Assembly: GCA_964195335.1 (NCBI GenBank) | Contig: CAXMPC010000135.1 | Span: 1 to 43,737, forward strand | Origin: QNFN01 sp964195335 | GTDB lineage: Bacteria > Pseudomonadota > Gammaproteobacteria > QNFN01 | Reading direction: 5' to 3' | Length of the DNA: 43,737 nt | Shown: piece after piece, positions 24,881 through 33,310 of the stretch | Numbering within the stretch: the stretch's first letter is position 1 | Layout: each line of letters begins with the position of its first letter | Notes under the pieces: generated by a model | Told to the model about the DNA's origin: nothing | Databases searched by the model: none | Seen by the model: only the letters and a program-made list of their open reading frames with translations | Position numbers and translations under genes: made by a program

Positions 24881-26272
24881 TCAGGCGGCGGCGACGCCGA
24901 GCTGGCCGCGCCAGCCCGGGAAGAGCTTGTCGGCATCGCTCGGGAACGACTCGAATGCGCGGGCGAACTCGTGATGCTCCTTGGCGAACTCGACCGGGTC
25001 GGCACCCGCCTTCCAGCACTGCTCAGCCTGGCGCAATGATGCCGCCCCGGCCACCGGGCCATCGATATGACCAAACGCGCCGCCACCGGCAGTCAGGATC
25101 AGGTTGCTGTGGCCAAGGTTGGCAAAGAAGCCGGGGACGCGCAGCGCGTTCATGCCGCCGGAGATGATCGGGGTCGTCGGATTCATGCCCAGCCACTCCT
25201 GATGGTAGAAGGGGCCATCGGCGCTGTCGCGTTCGATCATGTAGGCGATGGCGCGATCGTCGTGTTCGCCCTCCATCTTGCCGTAGCCCATGGTGCCGGT
25301 GTGGATGCCCGAGGCACCCGAGAGCCGCGCCATCTTGCAGTGAACGAAGGCGGTGTAGCCGCGTTTCGATTGTGGCGAAGTGACGGCGCCGTGGCCGGCA
25401 CGGTGGTAGTGCAGGTACTGGTCCGGGAACTGGCGCCGCGCCGTGGTGATTGCGGCCGGGCCGGCGACATAGCCGTCGACCAGGAAAGCGACGTGGTCGG
25501 CGTTGTCGGCGAAGGTCTCCAGGATGAACTCGCCACGCGCGACCATCTCGTGGTAGTCGTCGGCGGTGATGTTGGCCGAGAAGAGCTTGGCTTCGCCGGT
25601 TTCATCCTGGGCGCGGCGCATGGCATCGGCCACCAGCGGAATGGTTTCTTTCAGCGGGGCGAACACCTGGTTGCCTTGCGGCTCGTCGTTCTTGATGAAA
25701 TCGCCACCGAGCCAGAACTGGTAGCAGGCGTCGGCGAACGGCTGCGGGCGCAGGCCGAGTTTGGGCTTGATGATGGTGCCGACGATGAAGCCGCCATCGA
25801 CCACCGGGCGACCGAGAACCCGCCACAGGTCGGAGATGGTCGTCGACGGACCGTCGAACAGCCGCAGGTAGGCCGGTGGCACGTAGAAGTCGTGCATCTT
25901 GGCGTACTCGACGTCGCCCATGCCCTGGTTGTTGCCGATGGCCAGGGTCAGGAACGAGGCGAGCATCGCCCGACCGTCGATGATGTTGCGATCGAACAAC
26001 TCGATCGGGTAGGCGATCTTCATCAACTCGCGCGCCTCGTCGATCTCATAGACCAGCGCGTCGACACCACGGGTGAAATCGTCGGTGGTGCAGACCTCGA
26101 CGTTGGTCCCGGTCGATGACTCGGCGGCGAAGTGGGCTGCGGTTTCCAGGTAGTTTCCGAAACCGGCCTTGGGCTTCATGATGTAGGCGCATAGGACGTG
26201 CCCGCCATTGGCAATCAGCTCCTCCTCGGTCAGGTCGAGCCTTGCGTAGCGGTTGGACTGGTCAAGTGCCAT
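24881..26272 (-). CDS. cbbM: Form II ribulose-1,5-bisphosphate carboxylase/oxygenase
   Basis: 463-residue RuBisCO of form II, fixing CO2 onto ribulose 1,5-bisphosphate. Form II hallmarks are seen throughout, with GTIIKPKLGLRP in the active site and the carbamylated lysine in GGDFIKNDEPQGNQ (Lys194, equivalent to Rhodospirillum Lys191). The start ATG 26272 follows AGGAG at nine bases. An in-frame ATG at 26356 has no site and would add 28 unrelated residues. It is monocistronic, ended by a terminator, and is not followed by cbbQ or cbbO. It is divergent from cbbR. Form II enzymes suit high-CO2, low-O2 conditions. Confidence 0.97.
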   Translation of the reverse strand: MALDQSNRYARLDLTEEELIANGGHVLCAYIMKPKAGFGNYLETAAHFAAESSTGTNVEVCTTDDFTRGVDALVYEIDEARELMKIAYPIELFDRNIIDGRAMLASFLTLAIGNNQGMGDVEYAKMHDFYVPPAYLRLFDGPSTTISDLWRVLGRPVVDGGFIVGTIIKPKLGLRPQPFADACYQFWLGGDFIKNDEPQGNQVFAPLKETIPLVADAMRRAQDETGEAKLFSANITADDYHEMVARGEFILETFADNADHVAFLVDGYVAGPAAITTARRQFPDQYLHYHRAGHGAVTSPQSKRGYTAFVHCKMARLSGASGIHTGTMGYGKMEGEHDDRAIAYMIERDSADGPFYHQEWLGMNPTTPIISGGMNALRVPGFFANLGHSNLILTAGGGAFGHIDGPVAGAASLRQAEQCWKAGADPVEFAKEHHEFARAFESFPSDADKLFPGWRGQLGVAAA

Positions 26273-26443
26273 CGTTCTGTACTCCTGGCTGGTGGTTGCC
26301 GCGCAGCGTCTCTGTTGCTTCGGCGGTCTCTGTATGGGCAAGACTATAGACGCCAAGCTCCATAAAGAAAATTAATTGTTTTTTATTGCGTGCATAAGCT
26401 ATGTATGATGTAAGATCGGACCACGGTCGTCCTGGAGGATGGT
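26273..26443. promoter_or_regulatory. cbbM-cbbR divergent control region
   Basis: 171-bp gap whose middle (26360-26415) is strongly AT-rich. It contains the palindrome TTAT-N7-ATAA (26383-26397), with a T-N11-A core as expected for LysR-type regulators. It is probably the CbbR binding site controlling cbbM and autoregulating cbbR. Exact promoters are not resolved. Confidence 0.55.
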
Positions 26444-27370
26444 ATGAACGTGACGTTACGCCAGTTGAAGGTGTTCGAGGCCGTGGCCCGTCATCTCAGC
26501 TTCACCCGTGCTGCCGAAGAGCTGTTCCTGACCCAGCCGGCGGTGTCGATGCAGGTCAAGCAACTCGAGCGGCACGTCGGTCTGCCGATGTTCGAGCAGG
26601 TCGGCAAGAAGGTCAGCCTGACCGAGGCCGGTCGTGAGATGCAGTTTTACAGCCGAGCCATCATGCAGTTGATCGACGAGGCCGACGATGTCCTCGAAGG
26701 ATTGCGCGGGGGCGAGCGTGGCCACCTGGCACTGGCCGTGCCGAGCACAGCGAACCAGATGACCATGCACTTGCTGGCAGACTTCCGCCAACGCAACCCG
26801 GCATTCACCTTCAATATCGACATCACCAACCGCAAGGGGCTGCTGCGCCACCTCGAGTTGAACGAGTGCGACCTGGTGATCATGGGCAAGCCGCCCGAGG
26901 AGGCCGGCCTCGAGTCGGTGGCCTTCATGGACAACCCGCTAGTGGTCATTGCCGCGCCCGACCATCCGCTCGCCTCGCGCAAGCGGATCGACCCGGCCGA
27001 TCTTAAGCAGGAGACGTTCGTTATCCGCGAGCCCGGTTCGGGCACCCGCATCGCCATGGAGCGTTTTTTCGCCGAGCATGGCTGGCACCCCGACGGCGGC
27101 ATGGAGATGGCCAGCAACGAGGCGATCAAGCAGGCGGTCGAGGCGGGACTTGGGCTCGGCATCGTCTCGCTGCATACCCTGGACGCCGAACTGGCGGCCG
27201 GTCGTATCGCCGTGCTGGAGGTCGACTCGTTCCCGATCCTGCGCCACTGGTACATCGTCCAGCGTCAGGGCAAACGACTGTCGGCGGTCGCCACCCGCTT
27301 CCGCGAGTTCGTCATCGGTGAAGCAGGCCGCGTCTGGCAGACCCCGGGGAGCACCCGAAAGGGCGCCTAG
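26444..27370 (+). CDS. cbbR: LysR-family regulator of CO2 fixation (CbbR type)
   Basis: 308-residue LysR-type transcription factor with an N-terminal HTH (LRQLKVFEAVARHLSFTRAAEELFLTQPAVSMQVKQLE) and a C-terminal effector-binding domain (about 90-300). Its divergent position 171 bp from cbbM and the overall sequence fit CbbR, which activates Calvin-cycle operons in response to metabolites such as RuBP or NADPH. GGAGG precedes ATG 26444. It may also act on the tkt operon at 6549 (inference). Confidence 0.93.
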   Translation: MNVTLRQLKVFEAVARHLSFTRAAEELFLTQPAVSMQVKQLERHVGLPMFEQVGKKVSLTEAGREMQFYSRAIMQLIDEADDVLEGLRGGERGHLALAVPSTANQMTMHLLADFRQRNPAFTFNIDITNRKGLLRHLELNECDLVIMGKPPEEAGLESVAFMDNPLVVIAAPDHPLASRKRIDPADLKQETFVIREPGSGTRIAMERFFAEHGWHPDGGMEMASNEAIKQAVEAGLGLGIVSLHTLDAELAAGRIAVLEVDSFPILRHWYIVQRQGKRLSAVATRFREFVIGEAGRVWQTPGSTRKGA

Positions 27371-27446
27371 GCAACCGCCAGGGCGGGTAAATCGCATCCC
27401 GCTGACGGACTGGTGTCGAAGTCGCCACGTAACGGGGTTTCGCTAG

Positions 27447-27452
27447 TATAAT
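27447..27452 (+). promoter_or_regulatory. -10 element upstream of the ccm operon
   Basis: A perfect TATAAT in an otherwise GC-rich stretch, 86 bp before ccmA. No good -35 hexamer is visible at 16-18 bp, so it is a candidate promoter only. Confidence 0.4.
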
Positions 27453-27538
27453 GAGCGGCTTGTTCGTTCCACTGGACCCGCAGTTGCCCAGCCCCCCGGA
27501 TCGCCAATTCACTGTCGCAGCCAGAGACAGCGCCCGTC

Positions 27539-28195
27539 ATGCGGCACGCTGACGCTCGCCTGCAGGTTGCCGGGCTCGAGGTCCAACGGGGCGACAGGCG
27601 CCTGTTCACCGACCTCGAATTCACCATCGAATCTGGCGAGTTGCTGCACGTGCGCGGTCCCAACGGCAGTGGCAAGACGACGCTGCTGCGGGCGCTCTGC
27701 GGCCTGCTGCTGCCGCAGGCCGGGGAGATCCACTGGAACGGTGAGTCGATCCGGCGCCTAGGCGAGGATTTCACTCGCGACGTCACCTACCTCGGCCATC
27801 TCAACGGCATCAAGCACGAGCTGACCGGGATCGAGAACCTGCGCGTCGGCGCGACCCTTGACGGTGACCAGGTCGACGACGAGGCGATCTGGGACGCCCT
27901 CAGGCAGATCGGCCTGGCCGGGTTCGAGGACCTGCCGACCATGGTCCTGTCGCAGGGACAAAAGAAGCGGGTGGCACTGGCGCGCCTGCTGCTCACCGGG
28001 GCCCGGCTGTGGATTCTCGACGAGCCGTTCGTCGCCCTCGACATCAAGGCCGTGGCGCTGCTTGAGTCGCTGATCGTCAGCCAGGTCGAGCGCGGCGGCA
28101 TCGTGGTGATGACCACCCACCAGGAGGTGGCGCTGACCTCCGGCACCATCCGCACGCTCGATCTCGGCATGTCCGGGCAGGTACAGGGGCGCTGA
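27539..28195 (+). CDS. ccmA: Haem exporter ATP-binding protein CcmA
   Basis: 218-residue ABC ATPase. Walker A GPNGSGKTT, signature LSQGQKKRVALARLL and Walker B LWILDEPFVALD are present. With CcmB, CcmC and CcmD it releases holo-CcmE from the haem-delivery complex in cytochrome c maturation System I. First gene of ccmABCDEFGHI. ATG 27539 lacks a strong site but gives the normal family start. CcmB follows after 4 bp. Confidence 0.96.
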   Translation: MRHADARLQVAGLEVQRGDRRLFTDLEFTIESGELLHVRGPNGSGKTTLLRALCGLLLPQAGEIHWNGESIRRLGEDFTRDVTYLGHLNGIKHELTGIENLRVGATLDGDQVDDEAIWDALRQIGLAGFEDLPTMVLSQGQKKRVALARLLLTGARLWILDEPFVALDIKAVALLESLIVSQVERGGIVVMTTHQEVALTSGTIRTLDLGMSGQVQGR

Positions 28196-28199
28196 GGGC

Positions 28200-28871
28200 A
28201 TGTTCGGCACCTTCCTCTGCATCCTCCGGCGTGACATCACCCTGGCCATGCGCCGGCGGACCGACATTCTGACGACACTCTTCTTTTTCATCATCGTCGC
28301 CAGCCTGTTCCCGCTCGGGGTCGGCTCGGAGAAGGAGATCTTGCGTTTCCTAGGCCCGGGCGTGGTCTGGGTCGCGGCCCTGCTCGCCTCGATGCTGGCG
28401 CTGGAACGGCTGTTCGCCAGCGACTACGCCGACGGCACGCTGGAGCAGATGATGCTGACGCCGCAGCCGCTGTCGGTGCTGGTGCTGGGCAAGGTGTGCG
28501 CCCATTGGCTGCTGACCGGGCTGCCGCTGGTGCTGATCGCGCCGCTGATTGGCCTGCAGTACGGTCTCGAGGGCCAGACGCTGGCGGTCATGGCCGCGGC
28601 CCTGCTGGTCGGCACCCCGGTGCTGAGCCTGGTGGGGTCGATTGGCGCGGCATTGACCCTGGGCCTGCGCGGGGGAGGTATACTTCTCTCCTTGCTGGTG
28701 CTGCCCCTCTACATTCCCGTGCTGGTGTACGGGTCGGGTGCCGTGACCGTCAGCATGATCGACCTTGCCGACGTGCAGCCGTTCATGGCGCTGCTGGGGG
28801 CGTTCCTGATCCTGGCCCTGGCCTTTTCTCCGCTGGCCACGGCCGCGGCCCTGCGGATTTCCGTCGAATGA
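28200..28871 (+). CDS. ccmB: Haem exporter membrane protein CcmB
   Basis: 223-residue inner-membrane permease subunit with six predicted hydrophobic segments. The family stretch SLFPLGVGSEKEILRFLGPGVVWVAALLASMLALERLF is present. It pairs with CcmA. Normal length. The next gene, ccmC, starts 19 bp on. Confidence 0.95.
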   Translation: MFGTFLCILRRDITLAMRRRTDILTTLFFFIIVASLFPLGVGSEKEILRFLGPGVVWVAALLASMLALERLFASDYADGTLEQMMLTPQPLSVLVLGKVCAHWLLTGLPLVLIAPLIGLQYGLEGQTLAVMAAALLVGTPVLSLVGSIGAALTLGLRGGGILLSLLVLPLYIPVLVYGSGAVTVSMIDLADVQPFMALLGAFLILALAFSPLATAAALRISVE

Positions 28872-28890
28872 TGACCGCGATGAGTTTGCG

Positions 28891-29649
28891 ATGAAGTTTC
28901 ATTGGTTCCATTTTTCCTCTCCGGCTACCTTTTATGGTCTCGCCGGTCGGATGATCCCCTGGTTTTTAGCCCTGGCGCTGGTTACCGGTGTCGTCGCGCT
29001 CTACTGGGGCTTCTTCGAGACTCCGGACCAACTTGGTGGTAGCAATCCGCAGAAGGAGTACTACCGCATCATTTTCGTCCACGTCGGCTCGGCCTGGATG
29101 TCGATGTGGCTTTACCTGGTGCTCGCCGGCTGGTCGGCATTCGGCCTGGTGTTCAATACCCGGCTTTCCTACATGATGGCGGTGTCGGTGGCGCCGACCG
29201 GGGCGATCTTTACCTTTCTCGCCCTTTTCACCGGGTCATTCTGGGGCCGGCCGAGTTGGGGTACCTGGTGGGACTGGGACCCGCGCCTGACCTCGGAGCT
29301 GATTCTGTTCTTCCTCTACGTCGGCTACCTCGCCCTGCACTCGGCGATCGATGACGCCCGTCGGGCCGACCGCGCCTCGGCGTTACTGGCCATCGTCGGC
29401 CTGGTTTGTGTGCCGATCATCTTCTGGTCGATCAACTGCCCCGACCCGAACCAGTGCGCCGCGTTGCACCAGCGCTCGTCGATGGGCAGCATCGACGGCA
29501 ACATCCTGTTCGCCATGCTGGCCCTGACCTTCTCGTTCTGGATGTACTCGTTCGCAACCTCGTTCATGCGCGTGCGCAGAATCATTCTCGAGCGCGAGGC
29601 CGGTACCACCTGGGTCAATGAGCAACTCGAACGGGAGGCGCAGACATGA
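28891..29649 (+). CDS. ccmC: Haem-handling membrane protein CcmC
   Basis: 252-residue inner-membrane protein that loads haem onto CcmE. The tryptophan-rich WWD-type motif WGTWWDWDPRLTSELI faces the periplasm. The conserved haem-liganding histidines lie in IIFVHVGSAWMSM and LALHSAIDDA. The stop overlaps ccmD by ATGA. Confidence 0.96.
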   Translation: MKFHWFHFSSPATFYGLAGRMIPWFLALALVTGVVALYWGFFETPDQLGGSNPQKEYYRIIFVHVGSAWMSMWLYLVLAGWSAFGLVFNTRLSYMMAVSVAPTGAIFTFLALFTGSFWGRPSWGTWWDWDPRLTSELILFFLYVGYLALHSAIDDARRADRASALLAIVGLVCVPIIFWSINCPDPNQCAALHQRSSMGSIDGNILFAMLALTFSFWMYSFATSFMRVRRIILEREAGTTWVNEQLEREAQT

Positions 29650-29816
29650 TGGAGTTCCTCTCCCAGGGCGGGTACGCCTTCTACGTCTGGAGCTGCTACG
29701 GCCTCGGCGCCGTGCTGCTGGTGGCGGAAATTATCGCCCTGCGCCGGCATCAGCGAACGATTGTGGCCCAACTGGGTCGATTAAAGCGTATGCGTGAAGC
29801 CGAGGTGAGCCAATGA
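29646..29816 (+). CDS. ccmD: Small membrane protein CcmD
   Basis: 56-residue protein with one membrane helix (about residues 12-33) and a basic cytoplasmic tail (LRRHQRTIVAQLGRLKRMREAE), as expected for CcmD, which helps release holo-CcmE from the CcmABCD complex. It starts at ATG 29646, overlapping the ccmC stop (ATGA), with a second ATG at 29649. Its stop overlaps the ccmE start, again as ATGA (29813-29816). Confidence 0.9.
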   Translation: MMEFLSQGGYAFYVWSCYGLGAVLLVAEIIALRRHQRTIVAQLGRLKRMREAEVSQ

Positions 29817-30277
29817 AGGCCAGACACAAGCGATTCGTCTTCGTGACGATCGCCATCGTGGGCGTGGCCATCGCAGCCGCGCTGGCGCTCAGCGCCCTGC
29901 AGAGCAACATCGCCTACTTCTTCAGTCCGACCCAGGTGCTGGCTGGCGAGCCGCCGAAGGGCAAGGTTTTCCGTCTCGGTGGCATGGTCGTCGAGGGCAG
30001 CATGACGCGTAAGCCAGGTGACCTGACCGTCAGCTTCGCCGTCACCGACACGGCCAAGAGCGTTACCGTCAGCTACACCGGCATCCTGCCCGACCTGTTC
30101 GGCGAAGGGCAGGGGGTCGTTACCCGTGGCAAGCTCGGAGGTGACGGCGTTTTCTACGCCGAAGAGGTGCTGGCCAAACACGACGAGTCCTACATGCCTC
30201 CCGAGGTCCAGGATGCCGTCGACAAGGCGCAGAAGATGGGCGTCAACAAGCCGGCCGACGGCAGCGTCAAGTACTGA
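29813..30277 (+). CDS. ccmE: Periplasmic haem chaperone CcmE
   Basis: 154-residue membrane-anchored beta-barrel protein that carries haem covalently to CcmF/H. One N-terminal membrane helix (about 9-29) is followed by the OB-fold domain. The haem-binding His123 is in LAKHDESYMPPEV with Tyr127. The common His-type motif rather than a Cys variant is present. Confidence 0.96.
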   Translation: MKARHKRFVFVTIAIVGVAIAAALALSALQSNIAYFFSPTQVLAGEPPKGKVFRLGGMVVEGSMTRKPGDLTVSFAVTDTAKSVTVSYTGILPDLFGEGQGVVTRGKLGGDGVFYAEEVLAKHDESYMPPEVQDAVDKAQKMGVNKPADGSVKY

Positions 30278-30294
30278 CCCCAGGAGTCGTTCAC

Positions 30295-32265
30295 ATGGTC
30301 CCTGAACTCGGCCACTTTGCCCTGATCCTCGCGCTCTGCGTTGCCATCGTCCAGGCGGTCGTGCCGCTGGCCGGAACCGTCTGGCGAATTCCCGGCTGGA
30401 TCGTGCTGGCGCGGCCTGCCGCCAGTGCGCAGATGCTGTTTGTTTCACTCGCGTTCGCCGCGCTGGTCTGGAGCTTCATCGCCAACGACTTCTCGGTCGC
30501 CTACGTCGCGCAGAACTCCAACTCGGCGCTGCCGCTGGAGTTCCGCATCTCGGCGGTGTGGGGTGGCCACGAGGGATCGCTGCTGTTGTGGGCGCTGATC
30601 CTCGGCGGCTGGACTTTTGCCGTGGCCATGTTCAGCCGGCGCCTGCCCGATGACATGGTGGCACGCGTGATCGCGGTCATGGGACTGATCAGTATCGGTT
30701 TCCTGCTGTTCATGCTGCTGACCTCGAACCCGTTTGATCGGCTGGTGCCGCCGGCCCCCGACGGTCGCGACCTCAATCCGCTGCTGCAGGACTTCGGCCT
30801 GATCGTCCACCCGCCGATGCTCTACATGGGCTATGTCGGCTTCTCGGTCGCCTTCGCCTTCGCCATCGCCGCACTGATCGAAGGACGGCTCGATGCCACC
30901 TGGGCGCGCTGGTCGCGTCCGTGGACCATCGTCGCCTGGGTGTTCATGACCTTCGGCATCGCGCTCGGCTCCTGGTGGGCCTACTACGAGCTCGGCTGGG
31001 GTGGCTGGTGGTTCTGGGACCCGGTGGAGAACGCCTCGTTCATGCCCTGGCTGATCGGTACCGCGCTGATCCATTCACTCACCGTCTCCGAGAAGCGCAA
31101 CACGTTCAAGAACTGGACCGTGCTGCTGGCGATCTTCGCCTTTTCGCTGAGCCTGCTCGGCACCTTCCTGGTTCGTTCCGGGGTGCTCACCTCGGTGCAC
31201 TCTTTCGCCAGCGACCCGGCGCGCGGCATCTTCATCCTCACCTTCCTGCTGCTGGTGATCGGCGGCTCGCTGGCGCTCTACGCCTGGCGCGCGCCGGCGG
31301 TCAAGAGCACCGGTCATTTCCAGCTGGTCTCGCGCGAGACGGTGATGCTGTCGGGCAATGTGCTGCTGGTTGTGGCCATGGCCGCGGTGCTGCTCGGCAC
31401 CCTCTATCCGCTGGTGCTGGATGCCTTCGGGTTGGGCAAGATCTCAGTCGGACCGCCCTATTTCAATGCCGTGTTCGTGCCGCTGATGGCGCCGTTGCTG
31501 TTCATACTCGGGTTCGGTCCGCAGATGCGCTGGAAGCAGGACAACGCGGCCAACCTGGTGCGCCGGTCCCGCTTCGTGCTGCCGGTTAGCCTGGCCGCCG
31601 GTATCCTGCTGCCGCTGGTCGCTTACGGTTCGGTCACGCCGGGTGTCGGTCTTGGCATGGCGCTGGCCTGCTGGGTGATCGGTGGCATCGTCATGGATCT
31701 CGGTCGCCGGGCGCGTACCGCGCGTGGCCTGCGCGCCGTTCCGCGCAGCTACTGGGGTATGACCACGGCACACACCGGTATGGCCGTCGTCGTCGTCGGC
31801 ATCACCCTGACCAGCGCCTACAGCATTGAGCGTGACGTGCGCATGGTCCCGGGCGAAAGCCTGGAAATGGCCGGCTACACTTTCCATTTCGACGGACTCG
31901 ACCAGGTCGCGGGACCCAACTACGATTCGACCTTCGGCCACTTCAGGGTCACCGGTGCCGATGGCCGTGAGGTCGCAAAGTTGAATCCGGAAAAGCGTAT
32001 TTATCGCGTGCAGACCATGCCGATGACCGAGGCCGGCATCGACGGCGGCCTGACCCGTGATCTCTACGTTGCCATGGGTGAGCCACTCGGCGACGGCGCG
32101 TGGGCGGTGCGCATCTACCACAAGCCGTTCATCGGCTGGCTCTGGCTCGGCGCCATCCTGATGGGCCTCGGCGGACTGCTGGCAGCTTCGGATCCGCGCT
32201 ACCGGCTGGGGGTCAAGCGGGTTAAGACAATGGCCGTCGGTCCGGCGGCCACGGTGGAGAGCTGA
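30295..32265 (+). CDS. ccmF: Cytochrome c haem lyase subunit CcmF
   Basis: 656-residue polytopic membrane protein that ligates haem to apocytochrome c. The WWD domain (GSWWAYYELGWGGWWFWDPVENASFMPWL, from residue 225) is intact, with the family stretches WGGHEGSLLLW and VHPPMLYMGYVGFSVAF before it. The C-terminal periplasmic domain precedes a last helix. GGAG lies 11 bases before ATG 30295. Normal length. Confidence 0.97.
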   Translation: MVPELGHFALILALCVAIVQAVVPLAGTVWRIPGWIVLARPAASAQMLFVSLAFAALVWSFIANDFSVAYVAQNSNSALPLEFRISAVWGGHEGSLLLWALILGGWTFAVAMFSRRLPDDMVARVIAVMGLISIGFLLFMLLTSNPFDRLVPPAPDGRDLNPLLQDFGLIVHPPMLYMGYVGFSVAFAFAIAALIEGRLDATWARWSRPWTIVAWVFMTFGIALGSWWAYYELGWGGWWFWDPVENASFMPWLIGTALIHSLTVSEKRNTFKNWTVLLAIFAFSLSLLGTFLVRSGVLTSVHSFASDPARGIFILTFLLLVIGGSLALYAWRAPAVKSTGHFQLVSRETVMLSGNVLLVVAMAAVLLGTLYPLVLDAFGLGKISVGPPYFNAVFVPLMAPLLFILGFGPQMRWKQDNAANLVRRSRFVLPVSLAAGILLPLVAYGSVTPGVGLGMALACWVIGGIVMDLGRRARTARGLRAVPRSYWGMTTAHTGMAVVVVGITLTSAYSIERDVRMVPGESLEMAGYTFHFDGLDQVAGPNYDSTFGHFRVTGADGREVAKLNPEKRIYRVQTMPMTEAGIDGGLTRDLYVAMGEPLGDGAWAVRIYHKPFIGWLWLGAILMGLGGLLAASDPRYRLGVKRVKTMAVGPAATVES

Positions 32266-32270
32266 AACGC

Positions 32271-32825
32271 ATGAAGGCCCGCTTCCTGATCCCGCTTGGC
32301 CTGTTTCTCGCCCTGGCCGGGCTGTTCTGGTTCGTGCTCAACCAGATGAACCGGGGCGATTACAATCCGCGTGAGTTGCCGTCGGCGCTGATCGACAAGC
32401 CGGCGCCGACCTTCTCGCTGCCCGACCTGCACCAACCCGACAAGACTGTCGGCACACCGAACTTTCTTGGCCAGGTGTCGCTGTTCAATGTCTGGGCCAG
32501 CTGGTGTGTCTCCTGCCGCGTCGAGCACCCGTTCTTCATGGAACTGGCGCGACGCAACGAGGTGCCGATCTACGGCCTGAACTACAAGGACGAACGCGCC
32601 GACGCGCTGCGCTGGCTCGACCAGCTTGGCAACCCCTACGTCGCCAGTGCCTTCGACTTCGAAGGCCGGGTCGGTATCGACTGGGGTGTCTACGGCGTGC
32701 CAGAGACCTTCGTCGTCGACAAGGCGGGCAAGATCCGCATGCGCTTCCCGGGACCGGTCACCGCAGAGATCTGGGAACGCAGGTTCGTACCGTTGATCGC
32801 GCAGCTACGGAGTGAACAGGGATGA
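32271..32825 (+). CDS. ccmG: Thiol:disulfide interchange protein CcmG (DsbE)
   Basis: 184-residue membrane-anchored thioredoxin. An N-terminal helix is followed by a thioredoxin domain with WASWCVSCRVEHP; Cys79 and Cys82 are the redox pair. It keeps apocytochrome CXXCH thiols reduced. Starts 5 bp after ccmF and overlaps ccmH by ATGA. Confidence 0.95.
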   Translation: MKARFLIPLGLFLALAGLFWFVLNQMNRGDYNPRELPSALIDKPAPTFSLPDLHQPDKTVGTPNFLGQVSLFNVWASWCVSCRVEHPFFMELARRNEVPIYGLNYKDERADALRWLDQLGNPYVASAFDFEGRVGIDWGVYGVPETFVVDKAGKIRMRFPGPVTAEIWERRFVPLIAQLRSEQG

Positions 32826-33310
32826 TCCATCGTCTCTTCCCGGGCCTGATGCTGGTCCTGCTGCTCGGTTTCGCTACCACGGGCTGGGCGGCAATCGAGT
32901 CGTTCGAATTTGACACTCCGGAACAGGAGGCCCGGTTCAAGCAGCTCTCCGGTGAACTGCGTTGCCTGGTGTGTCAGAACCAGTCGATCGGCGACTCCAA
33001 CGCCGAGCTCGCCAAGGACCTGCGCCGCGAAGTATTCGAAATGATCAAGGAAGGTCAGAGTGACACCGAGATCGTCGGTTTCCTGGTCGCGCGCTACGGC
33101 GATTTCGTCCTCTACCGGCCACCCGTCAGTACCACCACCGCACTCCTTTGGGCCGGACCGTTCCTGCTCATCGCCATTGGCCTGTTCTTCTTGATTCGCT
33201 TCATCCGTACTCGCGTAGCCACTACGGACGGCGATGGCACCCTTAGTGCCGAGGAACAGTCCAGGCTCGACGCCCTGTTACAGACCCCCGCGAAAGACGA
33301 ACACCCATGA
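32822..33310 (+). CDS. ccmH: Cytochrome c maturation thioreductase CcmH
   Basis: 162-residue protein with signal peptide (cleavage likely after about residue 24), a three-helix domain with the redox motif LRCLVCQNQ (Cys48, Cys51), and a C-terminal membrane helix (about 108-128). It corresponds to the short CcmH/CcmL form, with CcmI encoded separately. Overlaps ccmI by ATGA. Confidence 0.95.
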   Translation: MIHRLFPGLMLVLLLGFATTGWAAIESFEFDTPEQEARFKQLSGELRCLVCQNQSIGDSNAELAKDLRREVFEMIKEGQSDTEIVGFLVARYGDFVLYRPPVSTTTALLWAGPFLLIAIGLFFLIRFIRTRVATTDGDGTLSAEEQSRLDALLQTPAKDEHP

